A DNA stretch of 64,000 nt from Cystobasidium ongulense. Taxonomy: Eukaryota > Basidiomycota > Cystobasidiomycetes > Cystobasidiales > Cystobasidiaceae. A program made the translations under genes and the position numbers. Of the stretch, positions 21,092-33,333 are shown one piece after another. Each line of letters opens with the position of its first letter. Within the stretch, counting starts at the first letter, position 1. The notes beneath the pieces were generated by a model, which was given only the letters and a program-made list of their open reading frames with translations, was not told the origin of the DNA and did no database searches. The stretch lies in contig BQUP01000001.1 of the NCBI GenBank assembly GCA_022835595.1, positions 248,001 to 312,000 of the forward strand, in the 5' to 3' direction.

Positions 21092-23069
21092 CTAAGGCAG
21101 GGGTTCTTTTCCATCTTCACTTAAAGGAGGGCTAATGATGCCTCTGGCCTCTTCATTCTGAGCATCTTTCTTGTTCTTGTAACGGTAGTAAAGCGCCAGA
21201 GAGACAGCAGTAATGAGAGAAACAGCGAGGATCACAACGTCGATGGTTAGAGCTCGGTGATAGCGGGGTTTGTCGTCGGAGCGGAATAGCTGTGCTGCGT
21301 AAATACCCGCCATGTTGGCCGCCATGATGATCCTAATGCGTTGTTTGACATTAGTCTAATTTGCAAGGCCAAAGTTTGTGTTACGCTTACATGGCCATAG
21401 CGACCGCCCGCTCTTCACTGTTTCTAGCTTTGAGAGACATCCATGCCACGTTCAGTGGATGAGCCACGAACATCATGATTTGTACCAGCACCATAATTCC
21501 ATACTTTTGATTCCTGTTGTTGGAGTCTGTATAGGCACGTAGGAGTATTTGGAACAGAAGGTTGAGAGTAAGAGCGAAGATCGTGGTAGCACCTCGCAAA
21601 TTGCTGTGCAAGTCGATCTTAGCTCAGTTGACGTCTCCACGCCTGCAAGACTGCTTACAAATGATCCGACAGGTAGCTTAAAGTGACTGCTATGGGGATC
21701 TGGATCCACAAGCCTACGCTAGCCAGGGCGTTGCTCTTCAACTTCTCAAAGCCGAAACTGCTGATGATAGTTGGAGTATACGAGCCAAGAGCGGAAAGAG
21801 GTCCATTGTTCGTGAGAGTGATCAAGACGTGAACACTGTAGACGGACAACAGTTCGCACATCAGCCGTGACCGCGAAATACAAATTGCGGTGAAAAGGGG
21901 TACGCACTAAAGAGGCCAGTATGACAATGCTGACTTGAGTGCCTTTCCAGAGATATGCTTCTTCTTTTGTGACTTGGCCGGGTCGTCCTTCCAAACCCTG
22001 TATCGTAAAATGTGCAATTCACGCTCGGTGAACAAAGAAAATTTGGGAAGGAGGAAACTGGTTGGCTTCTGGAAAGAGTCGGGGAGAAGCAAAGCAAGAA
22101 CGAAGCCAGACACAACGGTGAAGAGGCCCATCACGACGAAAAGCCTAGATATGCATGGAATAAGCTTGATTCCTTCGGATCGCCACTCTGGTCCTGCAAT
22201 AAGGACTCACCAGAACCAACCCGGCTTGCCGCCGATGCCCCTCATCTGGAGGATTCCATAAGCGAGCAGATTTGATGTTGCACCTGCGGACAAGTTTCCA
22301 ACGAAGAAGATCATGACACGCTTGGCTGTTTCCTTGCGCGTGTCTACGGACCAAAAATCAGTTAGGATTATACATGAGCCTCCTGTAAGTCTGCTTTCAA
22401 ACTTACACCAGGTACTCAAGGTGTAAAGCGCGCCAGGAATGTAACCAGACTCGGTCAGGCCAAGAAGCAACCGCGTTGCCAAGAAACCGCCGTAGCTGCT
22501 TTGAAATGCTTGAAAGGTGCTAACGAGACCGAAAGCTACCACTTGTGAACTAAGCCACTTGCCGGGACCAATTCGGTAGAGGAGAAGGTTCGACGGCAGC
22601 TCAAAGAGAACAATACCCAAGGATAGAAGTTGCTGTCCAATATTGAACTGATTTTGCACGATACCCACGTCTTTGAACTGAGGGGGGCTTCGTTAGTTCC
22701 AAATTAGAGCCTGCTTGTGCAACCATAGAACACTCACCAATGTATCGGTTATAGCATTTGATATGTTTCCTCTGTCGAGTTCTGCAAAGACGACAGTCGC
22801 GTGAGAATGCATCGATATGAGCATGCAGGAAAAAGAACACACGTAGGCAGAAAAAGCCTAACATGAGCAATGGCATGATCGTAAAGTCGAGCCTGGTAAT
22901 AGTCACAGGACTTAGCCACTTTCCTTGCTGTGCCAGGTGGATACGTTCGAGCTTACTTTCGTTTTGCCTTTGCCTCTTCCTGTGGAGTCCAATCAATCTG
23001 AAATGCCTCGACTTCGGCAACGTCGGGCGTACCAACGAAGAAGGACGCATCGTCCTTATCGCTCGACAT
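21092..23069 (-). CDS. MFS permease of the DAL5 anion:cation symporter family
   Basis: A plasma-membrane major facilitator of the fungal allantoate-permease family, whose members carry allantoate, nicotinate, pantothenate, vitamins or sulfonates. The N-terminus is MSSDKDDASFFVGTPD (ATG at 23069). Helices follow in DFTIMPLLMLGFFCL, GIVQNQFNIGQQLLSLGIVL and FELPSNLLLYRIGPGKWLSS. The motif FLATRLLLGLTESGYIPGAL matches the DAL5 family signature. Later helices include FTVVSGFVLALLLP, ATTIFALTLNLLFQILL and VVILAVSLITAVSLALYY. The gene is split by about seven small introns and ends at 21092 with a charged tail. It is head to head with the TauD-type dioxygenase at 24139, which hints at a sulfonate substrate; that is inference. 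Confidence 0.87.
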
Positions 23070-24138
23070 GATGGTATGCAAAGGATAGTGTTGTGGAGAC
23101 GAGCAGGGAAGATGTGTTGAAGCCAGATAACCACAGAAGAAGGGGAAAGAGCGACAGGAGTGCAAGAGGCCAGCAAGTGAAAGAAATGTCTCGTTGCAAG
23201 ACAGTCAGTTCTACCGGTGCCTTCCTCAAGTGTTGAGTCTGCGAAATACTCCTCAAGATCGCGTGCTAGCAGTCCAGTATGGTCTCGATGGGTGAATACG
23301 GTACTGAGTTCTGCCTTTCCCTGCTGAAGATGTGCCCAACTGAGCGCAAGGCGTCATTTCAAGATCTATACTCGGAACCAAGTCAGCCCAGCGAATAATA
23401 AGGCTGCGTTTGTGAGGTGCTGCAGGCGATAGATTAAGGCTTTGGCGTCGAACACCTCAAGGCGACAAATTGCCAACCGATGGCGTGCTGCCACTTCATG
23501 TCTTGCGGATTGCGGCTACCCATGCAGGCCAGCTTTTTAAATACCAGTTCCGCCTATAATTAAAACGAGCTCTTTGGATGATAAGGCAACCAGGTATTGG
23601 TCTGAAACTGTAGTCATTCATGTGTCTAGAGTGGCAATTGCACCATATAATGCGACCGATCACTTGTTTGGCGGCAGAGTGGCGAATTCGGCCTGGACTA
23701 TGGCGTGATGGACGTATCGTTTCTAAGGTTCTTCTCGCTTGATACTAATGCCAATTAGACAAATCGTGCGCCGTGGCTTTGGAGCCCGCAGCTTTGCCAG
23801 ATGCCCGAAATTTTCCCAGTCTCAGAAACATTGCCGACAGCCTCCTGTTTCGTGCGAATGGTGCCATCAGTCTGCTACATAGACTGGATAGGAATCCAAG
23901 CTGGCACCGCTATTGCCTTTAAGCACAGCGAAGGCGCAATCATATGCTAGAGCCCGAACGAATGAGGAGGATCTGTAAGAGCGGGGCGCACCGGCCTTTG
24001 GCGGGATTCAGCTTGTTCGTGTGAACGTTTCTCAGAAAAGCACTGCAGGGGACCTACCGTATTGCTTCTCTTGTCTTGACTCCATATCTATCGCACTTTC
24101 GCTGTTCAACGCACCTAGCCGAATACATCTTCCTGACC
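23070..24138. promoter_or_regulatory. Divergent promoter region of the permease and dioxygenase
   Basis: About 1.07 kb between the head-to-head starts. No coding segment is convincing. The arrangement would allow shared control of both genes; I cannot name a specific binding site. Confidence 0.45.
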
Positions 24139-25529
24139 ATGTCATCCACATCAACCGTTACCACCTTAAGTGATATTACCGCCAGGTACAGCACCCTCAG
24201 GCTGCAGGTCAGCGACGAGGGCAAAACTCGACTCTCTGGACCCATTCAGAATCAAGGCTCTCTTGACTCTTTCAAGCACCACGAGCTTAGCTCGAATATC
24301 GGTAGAGAATATGGACCAGACTTTCAGCTTAGAGATCTTCTTGAGGCCGATGATACTATCTTGAGGGACTTTGCCAGTGTCGGCAAGTCGACATGCGATC
24401 TCCCTCTACCAGGCCGACTCTCCAGCTAATTACTTCATGTGTTGTACAGTCTCGTCGCGGGGAGTGTTGTTCCTAAAGGCGCAAAAGATTAGCGCAGAAG
24501 AAATGCAAAACTTCCTGAAGCGATTCCATACCGTTGCGGGTGCACCCAAATCCTCTGGTCTCCACATTCACCCTTCCATCAACGTAAACGGAGGCAGTAG
24601 CGAGGGCATCAAGATCCAGAAGATCAGTTCCGAGGCTCAAAAGAAGGCCGGTGGAAACTTTTGGCGTGCTGATGGACGCAAGTTCTGGGCTTCAGAAGGC
24701 TGGCACTCTGAGTAAGCTTTGTCCTTTTGAGAAATTGGAGAGGAAGAACGAAAGTAACCTAATGTCGTTCGTGCAGCGTTTCTTGGGAGAAGGCTCCGGC
24801 CGATTACTCCATGCTCAAGCTCGTCAAAATTCCAAAAGCGGGTGGCGACACCATGTTCGCCTCTGGAGAAGCTCTATACGAACGGCTGTCTCCCTCTTTC
24901 GCATCTTATCTCGAGACTCTAGAAGCCGTCCATGCCGGTACTGCTTTCCTCGAGGAGGTTCAGCGCAATGGCGGTGGACTGTACCAGGGCGAGCGAGGTG
25001 TAAGCTTTGTCGCGGAACTCTCCATCAATCGTTCTTAACTTACATCCTGTATTTTCTCGCAGTCGCCTTTCAACTCCAACCAGGATCTTGCTGCCGTCCA
25101 CCCGGTTGTCCGCACAAATCCTGTGACTGGAAAGAAGGCCATTTTTGTCAACCGCTCCTTTACCAAGCACATTGTCGGCGTCACAGTAGGTTCCAGCGTC
25201 CCGTTTTTGAGTATCTTCTGCGGCTAAGCATGTTTAATACAGCCCTTCGAGTCAGAGTTGATCCTGAACTTCTTGTATACCGTTCTTGTAAACAACCACG
25301 ACATTCAGGCGCGCGTTCGTTGGGAACAGGATGATCTAGCCAGTGAGTCCTTTTGATCTCTTGCCCAGATGTAGCGTCTTTGTCTGACGGCCTTTTGCGA
25401 TTTGCAGTCTGGGACAATCGTAATACCTTCCACTCTGCTACTTTCGACTTTGATGAAGAGCGTCTAGGCGAGAGAGCTTGCTCTGTTGGTGAAGTGCCAT
25501 TCTTTGATGCCAATTACGGCAAGAACTAG
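24139..25529 (+). CDS. TauD/TfdA-family Fe(II)/2-oxoglutarate dioxygenase
   Basis: Members hydroxylate small acids such as taurine, alkyl sulfonates or 2,4-D, using Fe(II), oxygen and 2-oxoglutarate; yeast Jlp1 uses sulfonates to release sulfite. The ATG at 24139 opens MSSTSTVTTLSDITARYS. The conserved SSRGVLFLKAQKISAEEM follows the first intron. The facial triad is visible: the HxD in WHSD (created by the intron at about 24713-24777, joined to VSWEKAPADYSML) and the distal His in NTFHSATFDF. The Arg that binds 2-oxoglutarate is probably that in GERACSVGE. Conserved NRSFTKHIVGV and IQARVRWEQDDLAIWDNRNT lie between. Six exons encode a protein of normal family length. The substrate cannot be read from sequence; sulfonate is suggested by the neighbouring permease. 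Confidence 0.9.
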
Positions 25530-25902
25530 ACGCGAGGGAGGCTTCGGCCGGTCACCTCGACGTCAATGTAGCTTAGGACGATAGTGGAGAGTCATCAGAA
25601 TGGTAGAATAGCCGTGTAACCTGTCTAATGAAGCAGTTTGGAGCATGTCATTGCATCCCGCAGGTCTCTTGCATCGTAAGGCTTTGCCTGGATCGTCAGG
25701 CGTTTGCGACTCTTGCATCCAGCCCCGGGACGCTCCAGTCGAGCCTGTCTGCGAGGCGGCAGGCCAACGCGAACACTGTCGTCGCAGGTCTGACACTTGC
25801 AAGGCTGGACGAGGTGTGAAAGCAGTCGAGGTCGGTCGCGGTGTCGGGAGCAAGAAGCGCTTCGATTGCCTGCTCCAGCTTGCTCTTGTCAAGCAGGCCA
25901 AT
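25530..25902. other. Intergenic, no gene seen
   Basis: About 370 bases between the dioxygenase stop and the next ATG on the same strand. The frame upstream of the next gene is open from 25645 but has no ATG before 25903, so I treat it as leader. Confidence 0.4.
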
Positions 25903-26935
25903 ATGGGGACACTTCCAGTCGAGATACTGGACCTGCTGCGGTTCTTCTCGCCCGCCTCCAACTGCCCATCGCAGCCTCTTCCATTCCATAGGCTGGCTCT
26001 GTTCGGCGCGTCTGCCCCGTCAACACCCCTCCACCTTGCGCTTTCGTTTGCTCAAGGCAGAGGAGCAGCGGCAGCCCGTCAGACAGCAACAGGGCCAGAC
26101 GACAAGTTGCCGCATGAAAAGCACGTATTGCTGCTATGCACATCAAGAAACAAGCTCTTTGAAGGGCTAGTGCTGGAAAATGAAGAATACCTGGCTGTTC
26201 ACGGTGGCGATCCCAGTATTGCGCGTATATTGGAACAGAATGTGGAAATGAAATTCATGGACACAATGGCAAAATGGACCTTTTTTTGTTCTGCTGTTTC
26301 CGCTGGAGGCCAACGATATACCTCTTCCGACGAAGGACGAGTTCTGAACCTCAAGAACCCACCTGATCTGGTTATCGTTTCTGGCCTGAGTCTATTCCTT
26401 GACGAGAACAGGAATCAAGGGTAGGTCTTCCAGTTTGTATGCTCACTGATACTACCTATACTAATGCTCTATCTAGGGCCGGCATTGAAACCTACGCTTC
26501 CCTGGTCGCATCAACGCTAGCCGCCTTTCCATCCAGTACACGCTTTGTATTTTTTGATGACCCGTCCGAGCAGCACGTCACGCTTCCTCTCCTACCGCTT
26601 CAACATCAGAGCCAGCTTCGGCAGATCCAAAGGGACAAGAGAGGAAACACTACATCGCCCGAAAAGCCCAATACTGGCCCTGAGCCTCGCAGCATGGAAC
26701 TGCAGAGTATGATGGAATACTTCTGCGATGGCGTGGGCGAAATAGCTCCGGAAGGTGGATCGGAAGATGTATTATGGTATTGCATGCGTATCAAGAAGAC
26801 CGCAGCTTATATACCAGTTCAGTGCGATACATCTCGGTCGTGGGGGGATCTGGACAGACGGTATGCAGTGCATCGAGGAGAGGATGAAGCAGGGCACAGC
26901 GGGCGGGAGCGCTGGACCGTTAGATTCACCTGATG
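25903..26935 (+). CDS. Unrecognised protein, possible RecA-like fold
   Basis: I do not recognise this family. Two exons are clear: from the ATG at 25903 (MGTLPVEILDLLRFFSPASN) to a donor GTAGGT at about 26421, then from GAGIETYASLVASTLAAFPS. The pattern of a beta-strand (HVLLLCTSRNKL), a long helical middle, a hydrophobic strand in DLVIVSGLSLFLDEN and another in TRFVFFDDPSEQH resembles the core of RecA/Rad51-like or Elp6-like folds. No Walker A motif is visible. The C-terminal end is uncertain: the open frame ends near 26935, but a different frame there (downstream of YIPVQ) is also open, so a further intron is possible. The gene lies between the dioxygenase and RAD21 on the same strand. Confidence 0.55.
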
Positions 26936-27284
26936 TACATAACCAGCCGCTCATATAGCCACATCGATGCATCAGGGCAGTTGCAACACACACTTCACGT
27001 CTACTTTCCATTTTCAGCCTTGCCACATCCCAGCGACGCGCCTGGCTTTCGCGTCAGACGACCAGAGCGACGGCTTGACTCTGCAGCGACACGACGAGAC
27101 GAGGAGCGAGTGGTGGACAAGCGTGAGGAGACAGTACACTGGAGCTCTCAGGTGTAGTCTACACACTCGCCAGGAGCCAGGCTCTCCCTCAGGGTGCGCG
27201 GAAGCCAGCACGAGGGCGACAAGCAAGACCACATCCACACGCCAGCCTGTCAACAGCATAAAGACCACCCACAACGCAGACACC
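26936..27284. other. Intergenic upstream of RAD21
   Basis: About 350 bases that should hold the 3' UTR of the preceding gene and the RAD21 promoter and leader. No element is recognised. Confidence 0.4.
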
Positions 27285-30200
27285 ATGTCGTTCTTCTCTG
27301 ATCAGGTAAGTCGTGCTGGGTCTCGGAGGCAAGTCGGACCAGGCCTCACCTTCCACTTCCCACTTCGCAGGTCTTGAACAAGAGGGGGCCGCTGGGAAAA
27401 GTATGGCTAGCCTCCCATCTCGAGCGCAAGCTATCCAAGTCTGCCCTACTACAAACAAACATCCCAAACTCAGTCACTGCTATCCTGGGCGGCGCGGACG
27501 ACGCGGTGGTCCCAGTCATGGCTCTTCGCCTGTCCGGCCAACTTCTGCTCGGCGTAGCGCGCATCTACTCCAGAAAAGCAAAGTACCTACAAGACGACTG
27601 CTCTGAAGCGTACTTGAAGATTAAACTTGCTTTCAGGACTGCTCCCAACACTGGGGGACTCGCGGGGGGCAATGGCGCGCGTGCACGCGGAGCAAGGGGA
27701 GACGTCGATATGGTGGAAGACGACGCAGGCAGAGCGAACATCAACCTCAACCTCGGCGGCGACGCAAGAGGTGCCAATGATTTTGATGTGCTTTACAATG
27801 CAGAGTTTGGCGGATTCGGTATCTGGTAAGTCTTGAAGGTTCTTGCTACGAAGAACATCTCGATCTGACATTGCTATGCTCGCATCGCAGGGAGAACTTC
27901 AATATGAATCCCCTAGCCGCACCTCAATCGACTGGCAAAGATAGATCAAATCGCATCACTGTTGCCAATCCAGCAGATATTACACTGCGCGAAGACCATA
28001 ATCTTGATCTGGATTATGACCGGACAATAGACCTCAACTTCGGGGACGAACTCGGTATTGGCTCACAAGAGTACCGTGCAAGAAGTGTAGAGACAGAAGG
28101 AGGTGTAGGATTCGGTGACGATTTCGAGCTTGGGCTGGATCTTGACCTTGAGTTGGATCTTGGTTTGATGGACGATGATCCGCCACTTGGTGGACGCGAA
28201 GGAACTGAAGCTACAGAAGACGGACGGGGCAGGGACGAATCTCCGGCTACGCACGTCGCAAGACAGCGGAGCAAAACAAATGGAACAAGCCGAGTAGCGT
28301 CCATCGCTGCACAAGCTAGAGAATTGTCAGAAGCGCCGTCTGAAGCCTTGTCAGAGGTACCATCAGTCGAACTTGGAAGAGATGCAGCTACACCTTTGAG
28401 CATCCGACATTCCGATATACTAGGGCAAGGTCAACAAGGTGTCGACAATTCGATGCTCAAGGGTGTTGATCAAGGCGATTCCTTCGACATGGATCTAGGA
28501 GGTCCAGACTTTGCACCTGCTGGAGATGATACCACCTTCGACTTTGGGGGTGATCAATACGATACTTCCTTACCTCAAGATGGTCAACACAGTATGTCTA
28601 TCTAGATCGCGCACTTATGAGCAAAGCTTACAATTTCTTACAGCACCACGCGGCCCTTCGCGATCCGTCTCACTGCAACCAGAAGCAGGCTTGCAGGCGA
28701 CAGATGAAGACCTAGGCAACGATGCACCTGCTGCAGACGGTGATGAGACACAAACGCAAATCGACATGACACCGAATACAGCTGCCCGTGTTGCAGATGC
28801 GGCAGCTTTAGGTTCGGCTCAACGCAAGCGAAAAGAAAATGTAGAGGGGGCTGCAGCACGCACTAAGCCTGCCAAAGTACGCAAACAGATTGTGGATAGC
28901 GTCACTGAGCTCGTCGAGCGAGGAAGAGGATTGGCTGGACGCGATAGTCAAAGCCAAGGTACTGTTGGCGGCGGAGGCTTGTCCTCCAGGGAAGAGCGAA
29001 TGGCGCAAGGACTACTCAAAGAGCCCAAGTATTTACCGGCTACAACAGTCGAAATGCGGTTCCAGGAAATTTACGACAACCCAAACAAGTATTTCTTCGC
29101 TGGTATGGCTGGATTCGCTACCAATGGAAAGAATGCACCCGTCAATACTTTCTATGCCGGTCCACCCGGGATGCCCGTACAATTACAGGCACTCTTCCAA
29201 TTCCGAGTTGGCGATAAAGGCCAAATCCTCGGTAGCAAGAGAGTGCCCGAGGTTACTGTAGAGGATTTGGACGAAGACAACACAAACCGACGAAAGCGAG
29301 CGAGGTCATCCGTCGTGCCTGACGTCGAACTCGGACGAGACCGCCAAGATTCACTCACACATGGCGAGGGCGACGTTTTATTCGATTTCGGGGGTGCTGC
29401 GGACAACTTTGACGACTTCGGGGCCGGAGGCGACTCCGCGAACGACTTCTCGCTGGATCTGGGCAACATGTCTCCTGGAATCGACATAGCCAATGCAGCT
29501 GCTGCTTTGGAGAAGACACCTTCTAGAATAGCAACACCCCATCCTACTCCTTCACCTGGCATGCTGGATGCTAGTCTTCAACTCAACTTCGACAACATCG
29601 ACCGTGCAAACGGCTCAATACTTGCTGTCTTTGACGATACGCCGTTACCAAAGACGAAGAACGTTTCGACACCCGCTGGGACTGGACGTGCCGGCAAGAA
29701 TGGCTATCTATCAGTGCCAGGAACAAGGCAGAGTGGGATATCGGAAGAACAATCTATGCTTGAAGAGTCGGTGCATTCAGCCAGTATCGCTGCCTCTCGT
29801 GGCAGGATGGGAGGATGGAACAAAAATACTGTCAAGGCGTTGAAGATCTTGGAACACGAGCTTGGACCAGCCCCGTCACATCAAGAAGAAGATGCCGGTG
29901 AAGCTGAAGGGGAGGCCAAGACAATCAGCTTTCAAGACTTGTCGGAAAAGGTATGTTTATGCTGATTCCGTAAGATACAGACAAACGTGCTGACCAAGCT
30001 TGTTCTCAGGCATCTCGCAAAGCGGCTGCGTCGATGTTCTTCGAAATGCTCATTCTCGGAACCCGCGACTGCATCAAGCTCAAGCAGCCAGAAGCGTACG
30101 GAGATATATCCGTCACCAGCAAAGACAAGCTTTGGCAAGTTTGTGATGGGCTTAATCAGCTCAGCATGGATAACGACGAGGATGAAGGTTCGCAGAGACC

Positions 30201-30339
30201 ATCCAGACAGGCTACACCGATGGACGGTAGCAGTGAGGCTGGCGAGACACCTACCCGGCAAAGTCAAAGTCGAACGCGCGATAGCACGCCGGCGGTCTCA
30301 TCTGCGCGGTCTCGGAGGACAGCACAGATGTCAATGTAG
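27285..30339 (+). CDS. SCC1: Cohesin kleisin subunit RAD21/SCC1
   Basis: The kleisin closes the SMC1-SMC3 cohesin ring and is cut by separase at anaphase. Five exons (27285-27305, 27371-27825, 27891-28591, 28644-29950, 30010-30339) give 937 residues. The N-terminal Rad21/Rec8 domain is unmistakable: LNKRGPLGKVWLASHLERKL, MALRLSGQLLLGVARIYSRK and LKIKLAFRT. The C-terminal winged helix reads TVKALKILEHELG and, after the last intron, SRKAAASMFFEMLILGTRD. The middle is acidic and disordered, with a striking Asp/Leu run (LGLDLDLELDLGLMDDDPP). After the winged helix there is an unusual tail of about 75 residues rich in Ser, Arg and Thr, ending AQMSM. RAD21 rather than meiotic REC8 is preferred from the general layout, not from a specific motif. 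Confidence 0.92.
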
Positions 30340-30674
30340 GAGGCTTGGCAAGTCTCGGTCTACTACAAAGTGCGGGAATATCGCGAACTTCTTGACGATG
30401 ATAGTGTGTGTGTGTCGATTGATGCTACGAAATATTACGACAGGCTTTTTTGACTTAATTTATTTGTTGTAATCATATGTTCTCTACTCGTATTAGCCTA
30501 ATTGATACCCTATTACATTCGAGCAAAGATTATTCTCCTGTTGTGAATGTTTAGCTGAAATGGAAGAAGTCCCACAAATAGGTAGTTCGCACGCCACCCA
30601 GTCGATCAACTCTGCATGGCGAGGAATATAGCTGATGATGTCTGTTACCGAGCCTCTAACCATCAACAACTTGT
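30340..30674. other. Intergenic, no gene seen
   Basis: About 335 bases between RAD21 and the DMT transporter. It includes a short GT run near 30405 and AT-rich sequence compatible with the RAD21 3' end. No other feature is seen. Confidence 0.4.
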
Positions 30675-32653
30675 ATGGCTGCTCTCGACCATGGAGACTC
30701 CACGGCTACGATGGTCTCGCCGTCGACGCCGAAGCAGCAGTCGGCAGCTATACGAAGCTCTGCCGCATCATCCGTTCCAAACTCGCCTGCCCGCTCGATA
30801 AGAAGAGTAGACGACTATGGCGACACGCTGGAAATGTACGACTCTCCGAGACACTCGCATGAGAGCTCAGTATCTTTGCTGCATGGCCAACACTCTCGCA
30901 ACAGCTCGGCGGGCTCGTTCGACTCGTTTGTTGGGCCAGAGCGGAGCTTCGCGCCAGGCCTCGCTTCGCTGGCTGAAGAAGACAATATCGCTATATACGA
31001 CGAGAATGGAGATTTTGATAATGACGACGAGTTCCCTCATCAGGTAGAGCGGAGAAATAGCCTGCACAGCAAGATTCAAAGTGATGCTGCCACAGGGCAA
31101 GCATCCAATTCGCAACGGAGACGCACTCGGCATCGCAAAAGCTCGTCTGTTGTGCCACTAGTCGTACAGGAGAGCGCCTCAAAAGCTGCCATATACGTCA
31201 AAGAGAACAGAGGTCTGTTGATGATAGCTGCTTCGCAAGCTGCCTTTGCAGCGATGAACGCAATGGTGAGTTGCTTGACGCTATTTTGGGGGCCTGTGTG
31301 TTCCCAACATTCATCGGCGTTCCAGTCACACAGAACTCTGACTTGAATCATTTCGCTACAATGCAGGTCAAAATCATGACCTCGAGCGAAGTTGCAGTGC
31401 CTATATGGGAACTCATCTTCACGCGTATGAGCATCACGTGGTTCTTCTGCTATCTATACATGAGAGTTAAAGGTGTAGAAGACCCATTATTGGGTCCAAA
31501 AGGCATTAGAAAATGGCTTGTTGTCAGAGGTAAGCCTTCAATGTTGCTTTCCTTGAGGAATACTTGCACTTCAACAAGTAATTGGCTTCACAGGCTTTGT
31601 CGGTTTCTTCGGGCTCTTCGGCAGTTATTACTCCCTACAATTCCTGTCACTGTCCGATGCAACTGTCCTCGCATTCTTGTCTCCTACCGTTACTGGCATA
31701 CTGGCAGCTGTCTGTCTCAAAGAGCCTTATACCCCTAAAGAAGCAATTTCCGGCCTCATTTCATTGGGAGGTGCCATACTCGTTGCTCAGCCTAGCTTTC
31801 TTTTCGGCTCTCTGGCTGAAGAAGAAGACCCGGAAGAACGTCTGGTGGCAGTCGGAGTCGCTCTCTTTGGTGTCTGTGCTGCGTCCGCTGCATATGTAAC
31901 AATACGACAGATCGGGAAGCGAGCACATGCATTGCATTCAGTCACATATTTTTGCATAGTGAGCACTAATTGTAACAAGTGATGCTTTAATGATGCTGAG
32001 GTTCGCAATAGGGCTGCGTCTGTACATCGATACTCATGCCAGTCTTCGTCAAAAGTCAAGAAGTCGTCCTTCCATACAAGCCAATCTTTTGGGTTTATCT
32101 CACCGGCATCGTAAGCGTCTACTGTCAAGCTTCAGCGTACTCTCTCCTAACACGTCTATCTATGCAGGGCATCTGCGGCTTCATTGCACAATTCCTTATG
32201 GCCAAAGCTCTTCAAATCGAACGAGTTGGGCGTGCACTTTTGGGAAATTACACACAACTACCTTGGGCATTGCTGCTCCAATACTTTATCTTCGGCGAAG
32301 TCATGGATCTTCTGTCTACGCTCGGTGCAGTCATCATCATGGGATCAACATGCTGGGTTGTCCTCACGCGCCAGAAGGATAAAGTCGAGATTGTCAAGCA
32401 AAAAGAACGCACTCTCAGCTTCAGCGGGAGTGTGGCTGGAGGTGATTTTGCTCGAGACGAGTTTGATTCGGACGAGGAAGATGGAGTCAGTGCTGGGCGT
32501 CCGCAAAGACCAACCCAAGTGGGAGGATCCGCTCGTTACACTGCCATCAGCGATCAGGAGGTAGTCGGCATGGAGGCTGGTCTGCTTCCCAATGGCCTAG
32601 CCTCTGCGCAACTGTCCGGAACCGATAGCAATCAAAAACAAAGCCCCGTGTAG
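30675..32653 (+). CDS. EamA/DMT-superfamily transporter (SLC35G-like)
   Basis: A multi-pass membrane protein of the drug/metabolite transporter superfamily. Five exons (30675-31265, 31367-31529, 31594-31958, 32012-32110, 32168-32653) give 567 residues. The first about 165 residues are hydrophilic and Ser-rich. The EamA part begins NRGLLMIAASQAAFAAMNAM. The first repeat contains ELIFTRMSITWFFCYLYM, GFVGFFGLFGSYYSLQFL and LSDATVLAFLSPTVTGILAA, the last being the classic EamA signature. EPYTPKEAISGLISLGGAIL follows. The second repeat contains GICGFIAQFLMAKALQIERV and LLLQYFIFGEVMDLLSTLGA. The tail is acidic and cytosolic. Substrate is unknown. The start at 30675 was chosen over an ATG at 30635 in another frame because it is continuous with the transporter. 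Confidence 0.88.
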
Positions 32654-33333
32654 ATCTTGAGGCTCCACCATTGCTCGAGGCCCGTGTGGTGTGTCGGCAA
32701 GCCCATCTTCAAGAGCGAGAGCGCTCGTCTGTTCTGCAGCATTTGCGCAAGCATTCAACACAAGTCCAAGATGATGGCGCACTCGGTCTAGTGAGCGACC
32801 GTATGAAATACGCGATGTACATGGATTGTACCAAGGCTGTTAACATTTTACTTCTACATTCGCCCACATTTGATAACTGTAGCTATAGTTGTAGTTTCTA
32901 GTCATTATATACAGTTTTCTGTAGACATGTGACTCAATTAGTCCGCCACCAGTGCTATGCTCCGGACATAGGCTTCGAGCGGGCAGGTCACCGTGACCCA
33001 GCCCAGCCAGCTGCGGTCAGAGCCTGTGCACAAGTACGACTACCATTCGCAAGTACACAGATCCCGGCAAGTGGAAACTTGTTGGGCTTGTTTCGCCACC
33101 TTCTTCATACGTGAGACACACGCGTAGCCGCGAATCTCTCGACAGCTCTTCTCTTGCACCCGACATTTCGCAACCCACAGGCATACATCGCTTCAGCAGA
33201 GTTGATTCTTGCATTCACTCGCGAACATCATCAAGCCTGAAGAGACAGACTGCTTCCAAAATCTATGGCAAGGCTGATCGGGCATACGTAGGGATATAGC
33301 TGCACGGCCAGATTGGCAACCGTCTCTGGCAAT
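32654..33333. other. Intergenic upstream of the BCS1-like gene
   Basis: About 680 bases without a convincing gene. A TGACTCA site, the Gcn4/AP-1 consensus, lies at 32930-32936, about 400 bases before the next start. Its use is not known. Confidence 0.4.

Noticed and set aside
27014-27286. Minus-strand open frame upstream of RAD21
   Set aside because: Shadow of the RAD21 leader; no protein features.
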